Assembly: GCA_022572905.1 (NCBI GenBank)
Contig: JACZUZ010000032.1
Span: forward strand, 1-10,616
From: Candidatus Zixiibacteriota bacterium
GTDB lineage: Bacteria; Zixibacteria; MSB-5A5; GN15; JACZUZ01
Direction of reading: 5' to 3'
Length of the DNA stretch: 10,616 nucleotides
Part shown: positions 6,439 through 10,616 of the stretch, one piece after another
Layout: every line of letters starts with the position of its first letter
Position numbering within the stretch: the first letter of the stretch is position 1
Notes under the pieces: model-generated
The model's input: only the letters and a program-made list of their open reading frames with translations
What the model was told of the DNA's origin: nothing
The model's database searches: none
Position numbers and translations under genes: made by a program

Positions 6439-7644
6439 TTACTCAATTATCTCCGTGACAACCCCGGCGCCGATAGTGCGGCCGCCTTCGCGAATCGCGA
6501 AGCGTAACTCTTTCTCCATCGCAATCGGAGCTATCAACTCAACATACATCTGAATATTGTCACCGGGCATAACCATCTCGACTCCGTCGGGAAGCTTAGT
6601 TATTCCCGTGACGTCGGTCGTTCTAAAATAGAACTGCGGACGATAACCAGTGAAAAACGGCGTGTGACGACCGCCCTCCTCCTTGTTCAAAATATAAACC
6701 TCACCTTTGAACTTTGTGTGAGGCTTAATCGAACCCGGCTCGGCCAATACCATACCCCGCTCCAAATCATCCTTGTCCATGCCGCGCAGAAGCAAACCAA
6801 CATTGTCGCCAGCGCGACCTTCATCCAAAAGTTTGCGGAACATCTCAACACCGGTGCAAACCGTCTTCTTCGATTCACGCAAACCAACGCGTTCGATTTC
6901 CTCGCCAACTTTGACGATGCCACGATCAATACGACCGGTGCCGACTGTGCCGCGACCAGTAATCGAAAACACATCCTCAACAGGCATCAAAAATGGCTTG
7001 TCAATTTCTCGAACAGGCTCAGGAATATATTCATCAAGAGCCTTCATCAACTCCCTGATTGACTCGAACGACGGGTCGTCTTTGCTACCCTGAGACGCCG
7101 CCGTCATAGCCTGCAGCGCCGAACCGCGAATAACAGGAATATCATCACCCGGAAATTTGTACTGAGTCAAAAGCTCCCGAACTTCAAGCTCTACCAGATC
7201 GAGCAACTCCGGATCGTCAACCATGTCAACTTTGTTCATGTAAACGATCATATAAGGAACGCCGACCTGACGAGCCAACAAAATATGCTCGCGAGTCTGC
7301 GGCATCGGACCATCCGAAGCCGAAACGACCAGAACAGCGCCGTCCATCTGCGCCGCGCCGGTGATCATATTCTTCACATAATCGGCGTGACCGGGACAGT
7401 CGACATGAGCGTAATGGCGTTTGTCGGTCTCATACTCAACGTGAGCGGTGGCGATAGTAATACCGCGCTCGCGCTCCTCGGGAGCGTTGTCGATTGAATC
7501 GAATGAACGGATCTCGCCACTGCCCTGTTGCATGGCCTGAATCATGGTAATGGCGGCAGTGAGAGTGGTCTTGCCATGATCAACGTGGCCAATTGTGCCA
7601 ACGTTTACATGGGGCTTGTTTCGAATGTATTTTTCCTTGGACAT
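6439..7644 (-). CDS. tuf: Elongation factor Tu
   Basis: EF-Tu is the GTPase that carries aminoacyl-tRNA to the ribosomal A site. The 401-residue product has all G motifs: GHVDHGKT (19-26), RGITI (60-64) with the Mg-sensing Thr63, DCPGH (82-86) with catalytic His86, NKVD (137-140) and GSAL (174-177). Domain 2 begins near [18 protein letters not shown] (217-234) and domain 3 near [20 protein letters not shown], ending [24 protein letters not shown]. The short insert [15 protein letters not shown] (181-195) is within normal variation. The ATG at 7644-7642 has AAGGAG 10 bases upstream, but that site is embedded in an inverted repeat. It follows fusA by 91 structured bases. Whether a second tuf exists elsewhere cannot be seen. 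Confidence 0.99.
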   Translation of the reverse strand: MSKEKYIRNKPHVNVGTIGHVDHGKTTLTAAITMIQAMQQGSGEIRSFDSIDNAPEERERGITIATAHVEYETDKRHYAHVDCPGHADYVKNMITGAAQMDGAVLVVSASDGPMPQTREHILLARQVGVPYMIVYMNKVDMVDDPELLDLVELEVRELLTQYKFPGDDIPVIRGSALQAMTAASQGSKDDPSFESIRELMKALDEYIPEPVREIDKPFLMPVEDVFSITGRGTVGTGRIDRGIVKVGEEIERVGLRESKKTVCTGVEMFRKLLDEGRAGDNVGLLLRGMDKDDLERGMVLAEPGSIKPHTKFKGEVYILNKEEGGRHTPFFTGYRPQFYFRTTDVTGITKLPDGVEMVMPGDNIQMYVELIAPIAMEKELRFAIREGGRTIGAGVVTEIIE

Positions 7645-7648
7645 AATT

Positions 7649-7691
7649 CTTAAGCTCCTTAAGACTGGTAGCCAGTCCTCGCTAAAGACTG
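7649..7691 (-). promoter_or_regulatory. tuf leader with three overlapping alternative hairpins, the last enclosing the Shine-Dalgarno
   Basis: Reading the mRNA 5' to 3': CAGUCUU (7691-7685), AGGACUGG (7679-7672), CCAGUCUU (7668-7661), then CUUAAG-GAG-CUUAAG (7663-7649). AGGACUG can pair with the CAGUCUU before it (7 bp, one G-U, 5-base loop) or, as AGGACUGG, with the CCAGUCUU after it (8 bp, one G-U, 3-base loop), but not with both. The last three bases of that second partner are also the start of a 6-bp hairpin whose 3-base loop and 5' arm hold the tuf AAGGAG. The arrangement resembles a translational switch: first hairpin, third hairpin free to form, site hidden; second hairpin, third hairpin weakened, site exposed. 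Pairing is read directly; regulation is inferred. Confidence 0.45.
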
Positions 7692-7735
7692 CTGACTCAA
7701 AATTTTACTTTTCATATTTTTCTGTGAATTACGCG

Positions 7736-9817
7736 CTACGCCACTCCTGTTTTTTCCAAAATTTTCTTGGACACTTCCGTTGGTGTGCGTTGGTATTTTC
7801 CGAAACTCATCGAGAAAACCGCTCGGCCCTGTGAAATATTTCTCAGGCTGGTGGCGTAGCCGAACATTTCGGCCAGCGGAGCCTCAACCTTAATATGCTG
7901 AACTTCGCCCTTGGCTTCAAGCGCCGTAATTCTGCCCCGACGGGAATTCAAATCACCGACAACATTTCCCACATACGCCTCCGGACAAACCACGGTTACG
8001 TCCATAATGGGCTCGAGCAAAATAGGGCCGGCCTTGCGCACCGCTTGCTGAATAGCCATCGAGCCGGCAATCTTGTAGGCCAGTTCAGATGAGTCAACGT
8101 CATGGGAGGAGCCGTCAATCAACTCAACATGAATTCCATTTACCTGATATCCCGCCAACGGCCCATTTTGCAGAGCCTCCTCTATTCCCTTGCGAACCGG
8201 GGTGATATACTCGCGCGGAATAGATCCCCCGACAATCTTGTCTTCGAATACGAAATTTGTTCCGTCGGTGGTCGGGCGCACTCGGATCACAGCGTGACCA
8301 TACTGACCTCTTCCGCCAGATTGACGCACGAATCTTCCTTCGGCCTCGACTTCTTTGCTTATCGCCTCGCGATAGGAAACCTGCGGCCTGCCAATGTTCG
8401 CCTGCACTTTGAATTCGCGCAACATACGATCCACGAGAATTTCGAGATGTAACTCACCCATGCCGGAAATAATTGTCTGACCAGTTTCTTCATCTGTCTT
8501 CACACGGAAAGTTGGGTCCTCTTCGGCTAGTTTCTGAAGGGCCGCGGCCATTTTATCCATGTCAACTTTAGTCTTAGGCTCGATCGCGACATCAATAACA
8601 GGATCGGGGAAATCCATCTGCTCCAGCACAATTGGATGCTTGGGATCGCAGAGAGTATGCCCGGTTGTCGTTTTGCGCAACCCAACCACAGCCACGATTT
8701 CGCCTGCCGAAGCGCTCTTCACATCCTCGCGTTTGTTAGAATGCATTCGCAGAATTCTGGCGATACGCTCTTTTTGTCCGGTCGCAGGATTAAGCACGTA
8801 GCTACCCGCCTTAAGCGTTCCCGCGTAAATGCGCACATAAGCGAGCTTACCCACGAAGGGGTCTGTCGAAATTTTGAACGTCAGCGCGGTGAGCGGTTCG
8901 TTTTCATCCGCTTTGCGCGTTATTATTTGATCCGATCCGATTTTGTGTCCTTCAACCGGCTTCACGTCCAGCGGTGACGGCAAGAAATCAATTACGGCGT
9001 CGAGAAGTTTCTGCACGCCCTTGTTCTTGAATGCGGAGCCACATAGAACAGGAACCATGTCGCAGTTCACTGTTGCGGCCCGAACGGCATTGACTACCTC
9101 TATAGGCTGAATCGGCTCGTCATTTAGGAATTTTTCAAGAAGGTGGTCGTCGTATTCGGAAACCGCCTCGAGAAGCTTCTCCCGGTGCTTTGCGGCGCTC
9201 TCACGCATATCATCCGGGACAGGAAGATCATCGAAGGTCATGCCCTGCGACTCTTCATGATATACGCGAAAAGTGAAGTTAATCAGATCAACTATTCCGT
9301 TGAAAAAATCGCCAGCGCCTGACGGGATAGTGATTGGAATACAATTAGAGCCAAATCTTTCGTTCATTTCATCGACGGCGCCGAAGAAATCAGCCCCAAC
9401 CCGATCCATTTTGTTGATGAAGGCGATCCGCGGAACGCCATAGCGATCAGCCTGGCGCCAGACTGTTTCAGATTGCGGCTCAACACCGCCGACTGCGCAG
9501 AAAAGCGCTACAGCGCCGTCCAAAACGCGCAATGAACGTTCGACTTCCACCGTAAAGTCTACGTGACCTGGGGTGTCTATAATATTTATTCTGTGGCCAT
9601 TCCAGATCGCAGTGGTCGCAGCGGCCGTGATTGTAATGCCGCGCTCTTTTTCCTGCTCCATCCAGTCCATTGTAGCCGCGCCTTCATGCACCTCGCCCAG
9701 ACGATGCACTTTGCCCGTGTAGTACAAAATGCGCTCGGTTACCGTCGTTTTCCCCGCGTCAATATGGGCCATGATGCCTATGTTGCGGGTTTTGGCTAAT
9801 GAAAATTGAGCTGACAT
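7736..9817 (-). CDS. fusA: Elongation factor G
   Basis: EF-G is the GTPase that drives tRNA-mRNA translocation and, with RRF, ribosome recycling. The 693-residue product is a full canonical five-domain protein. G motifs: AHIDAGKT (17-24), RGITI (59-63), DTPGH (81-85), NKMD (135-138), GSAF (260-263). Domain II starts near [25 protein letters not shown] (309-333), domain III has [15 protein letters not shown] (451-465), and domain IV has the SGGRGQYGH signature (500-508) and the tip loop [10 protein letters not shown] (569-578). Domain V has [18 protein letters not shown] and ends near [22 protein letters not shown]. The ATG at 9817-9815 has GAGGA (9824-9828) spaced 6 bases. It follows rpsG by an unusually long 380 bases and precedes tuf by 91. 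Confidence 0.99.
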   Translation of the reverse strand: MSAQFSLAKTRNIGIMAHIDAGKTTVTERILYYTGKVHRLGEVHEGAATMDWMEQEKERGITITAAATTAIWNGHRINIIDTPGHVDFTVEVERSLRVLDGAVALFCAVGGVEPQSETVWRQADRYGVPRIAFINKMDRVGADFFGAVDEMNERFGSNCIPITIPSGAGDFFNGIVDLINFTFRVYHEESQGMTFDDLPVPDDMRESAAKHREKLLEAVSEYDDHLLEKFLNDEPIQPIEVVNAVRAATVNCDMVPVLCGSAFKNKGVQKLLDAVIDFLPSPLDVKPVEGHKIGSDQIITRKADENEPLTALTFKISTDPFVGKLAYVRIYAGTLKAGSYVLNPATGQKERIARILRMHSNKREDVKSASAGEIVAVVGLRKTTTGHTLCDPKHPIVLEQMDFPDPVIDVAIEPKTKVDMDKMAAALQKLAEEDPTFRVKTDEETGQTIISGMGELHLEILVDRMLREFKVQANIGRPQVSYREAISKEVEAEGRFVRQSGGRGQYGHAVIRVRPTTDGTNFVFEDKIVGGSIPREYITPVRKGIEEALQNGPLAGYQVNGIHVELIDGSSHDVDSSELAYKIAGSMAIQQAVRKAGPILLEPIMDVTVVCPEAYVGNVVGDLNSRRGRITALEAKGEVQHIKVEAPLAEMFGYATSLRNISQGRAVFSMSFGKYQRTPTEVSKKILEKTGVA

Positions 9818-9828
9818 AAAAAATCCTC

Positions 9829-9857
9829 GGGCTACTATGGGGCTACTTACGGGCTAC
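9829..9857. repeat. Three 11-base-phased heptamers just upstream of fusA
   Basis: GGGCTAC occurs at 9829-9835, 9840-9846 and 9851-9857, an exact 11-base period with variable 4-base spacers. In the fusA message this reads GUAGCCC three times, ending directly before the GAGGA ribosome binding site. The spacing of about one helical turn would suit a DNA-binding protein, but tandem RNA sites or simple duplication are equally possible. No function is known to me. Confidence 0.55.
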
Positions 9858-9875
9858 CCTGCGGTATTGCTGGCG

Positions 9876-9889
9876 ATCTTAGATAAGAT
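9876..9889. promoter_or_regulatory. Operator-like dyad or small hairpin upstream of fusA
   Basis: ATCTTA (9876-9881) and TAAGAT (9884-9889) are exact inverted repeats with a 2-base centre, about 60-70 bases before the fusA start. At the RNA level it would be a 5-bp stem with a 4-base loop. It may be an operator, a weak hairpin, or chance. Confidence 0.25.
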
Positions 9890-10169
9890 TCAAACTCGCC
9901 GTTTTGCGTTTTTAGTAAAACTGGGCGCTGGCTGGGAGATTGACAAGGCATCCGTTCGGAGCGTTCCGGATAAACCGGACCGTGACCGAGGTCATTAAGA
10001 ACGATTTGTGGTTGTCAAAGAACAGAATCAGAGCCGCTATCTTGAGCGACCTTCCAATCAGCCGATACCACTACTATTTACTATGCGCGCCTCATTTCTT
10101 TGGTAATAATTCCCGTTCCTCCCTGTTTCAGCTGATTTCCTGTGCGAATCCTTCGCGAGTTACTACCTG

Positions 10170-10204
10170 CGCGCAATTATATTTCCGTTTTTCGACCTTA
10201 CCAT
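10170..10204 (-). promoter_or_regulatory. Candidate promoter for fusA-tuf-S10, at the rpsG 3' end
   Basis: TATAAT (10181-10176) matches the sigma-70 -10 box exactly and is followed by TGCGCGC, a GC-rich discriminator of the type seen at stringently controlled translation promoters. The upstream spacer is A-rich. The -35 is poor: TGGTAA (10203-10198) at a 16-base spacing matches TTGACA in three of six positions and overlaps the rpsG stop. Transcription would begin near 10168, giving a leader of about 350 bases. This is a candidate only. Confidence 0.35.
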
Positions 10205-10616
10205 CTAAAGTGCGCGAAAGCCTTGTTGGCCTCGGCCATACGATGTGTGTCATCTTTTTTCTTTACAGCGGAGCCGTCGTTCTTGCTGGCGGCTAATAGT
10301 TCAAATGCGAGCCTCTCGGCCATAGTTTTTTCGGAGCGACCCTTCGCGAAACCGATAAGCCACCGCATAGCCAGCGCGCTTCTACGTTTCGGACGAACTT
10401 CGACCGGAACCTGATAAGTTGCGCCGCCAACCCTTCGCGAGCGCACTTCCAGAGAAGGCTTAACATTGCCCAGGCCTTTATGGAAAAGGTCGAGTCCTGA
10501 TTCTTCACCACTTCGCTTCTCGAGTATGTCTATTGCGTCATAAAGAATACTTTCAGCCACCGAACGCTTTCCGCGACGATTTAGATAGCTGATAAACTGT
10601 TGGACCACCGCATCAC
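10198..10616 (-). CDS. rpsG: 30S ribosomal protein S7 (uS7), 5' end cut by the window edge
   Basis: uS7 is a primary 16S rRNA binder that organises the 30S head near the E site. In E. coli it also represses the str operon. The frame is open to the window edge, so the start and roughly the first 18 residues are outside. The visible GTG at 10608 is simply an internal Val codon of [22 protein letters not shown]. Landmarks: the LENVRP-like [29 protein letters not shown], then [10 protein letters not shown], a helix to AERLAFELL, and the ending [23 protein letters not shown] followed directly by the stop. This is the 156-residue form without the C-terminal extension of E. coli K-12. The next gene, fusA, lies 380 bases downstream. 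Confidence 0.97.
   Translation of the reverse strand, partial: DAVVQQFISYLNRRGKRSVAESILYDAIDILEKRSGEESGLDLFHKGLGNVKPSLEVRSRRVGGATYQVPVEVRPKRRSALAMRWLIGFAKGRSEKTMAERLAFELLAASKNDGSAVKKKDDTHRMAEANKAFAHFRW

Larger units (their letters stand above)
9818..10197 (-). other. 380-base rpsG-fusA spacer: long leader without a gene
   Basis: No convincing gene lies here on either strand. Reading toward fusA it contains: a TATAAT box just after rpsG; a GCGAA/TTCGC hairpin (10144-10156); a long-range 7-bp pairing, AATCAGC at 10137-10131 with GCTGATT at 10062-10056; a TTGACA hexamer (10018-10013) without a credible -10; a TCCGG/CCGGA stem (9965-9979) overlapping an alternative ATCCG/CGGAT pairing that uses 9949-9953 and about 9967-9971; the ATCTTA dyad; and the three GGGCTAC heptamers. 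A 27-codon frame (9995-9912) has no ribosome binding site. The length is well above the tens of bases I expect here, so a regulated leader for fusA-tuf-S10 is a reasonable inference. Confidence 0.5.

Noticed and set aside
9940..9945. TTGACA hexamer on the plus strand
   Set aside because: The only A/T-rich -10 candidate is about 23 bases away, and no plus-strand gene exists for it to serve.
9912..9995. Possible 27-codon leader peptide upstream of fusA
   Set aside because: It starts with ATG but has no Shine-Dalgarno, no run of regulatory codons, and its sequence is dominated by the inverted repeats.
10013..10018. TTGACA hexamer on the minus strand as a -35 box
   Set aside because: No acceptable -10 hexamer lies 15-19 bases downstream; the best candidate matches TATAAT in only two positions.
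9940..10296. Plus-strand 118-codon frame through the rpsG-fusA gap
   Set aside because: It runs into the antisense of rpsG, has no ribosome binding site and resembles no known protein.
10606..10608. GTG at 10608 as the start of rpsG
   Set aside because: The frame stays open to the window edge and the residues before it continue the S7 family alignment, so the true start is outside.

Overview
The window is a block of bacterial translation genes, all read from the minus strand. In transcription order (right to left) they are rpsG (5' end off the window), fusA, tuf, rpsJ, rplC, rplD, rplW, rplB, rpsS, rplV, rpsC, rplP, rpmC, rpsQ and rplN (last residues off the window). This is the str cluster (S7, EF-G, EF-Tu) joined to the S10 cluster and the first gene of the spc cluster, in the classical order and with no inserted or missing gene. 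I see no mobile element, CRISPR array, tRNA or rRNA, and no plus-strand gene.

The organism is a bacterium of roughly balanced base composition. Some features recall the Bacteroidetes/Chlorobi (FCB) side of the tree or a related candidate phylum: L2 has DHPMGGGEG instead of the proteobacterial DHPHGGGEG, L2 ends in IVERRK plus lysines, and S17 has a basic N-terminal leader. Against Bacteroidetes proper, tuf lies between fusA and rpsJ and several genes have good Shine-Dalgarno sequences. The assignment is an inference from remembered family sequences. Two neighbouring proteins carry long disordered tails: L22 (about 100 residues, one third lysine) and S3 (about 95 residues, rich in Arg, Gly and Ser).

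Region by region: 10198-10616 is rpsG. The 380 bases to 9818 hold no gene but contain a TATAAT box with a GC-rich discriminator, several inverted repeats and three 11-base-phased copies of one heptamer just before the fusA ribosome binding site. fusA fills 7736-9817. The 91-base fusA-tuf spacer contains an unusual set of overlapping, mutually exclusive hairpins, the last of which encloses the tuf Shine-Dalgarno. tuf fills 6439-7644. From rpsJ (6332) down to rplN (1) the genes are packed with spacers of 0 to about 106 bases. Several spacers hold small hairpins, some spanning the stop codon of the upstream gene (rpsJ, rplC) or lying just after it (rplB).

The products work together: S7, S10, S19, S3 and S17 build the small subunit; L3, L4, L23, L2, L22, L16, L29 and L14 build the large subunit, with L4, L22, L23 and L29 lining the exit tunnel or its mouth; EF-Tu delivers aminoacyl-tRNA and EF-G drives translocation. 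The coding content is ordinary. What merits a second look is the RNA structure in the spacers, above all in the tuf leader, and the two protein tails.
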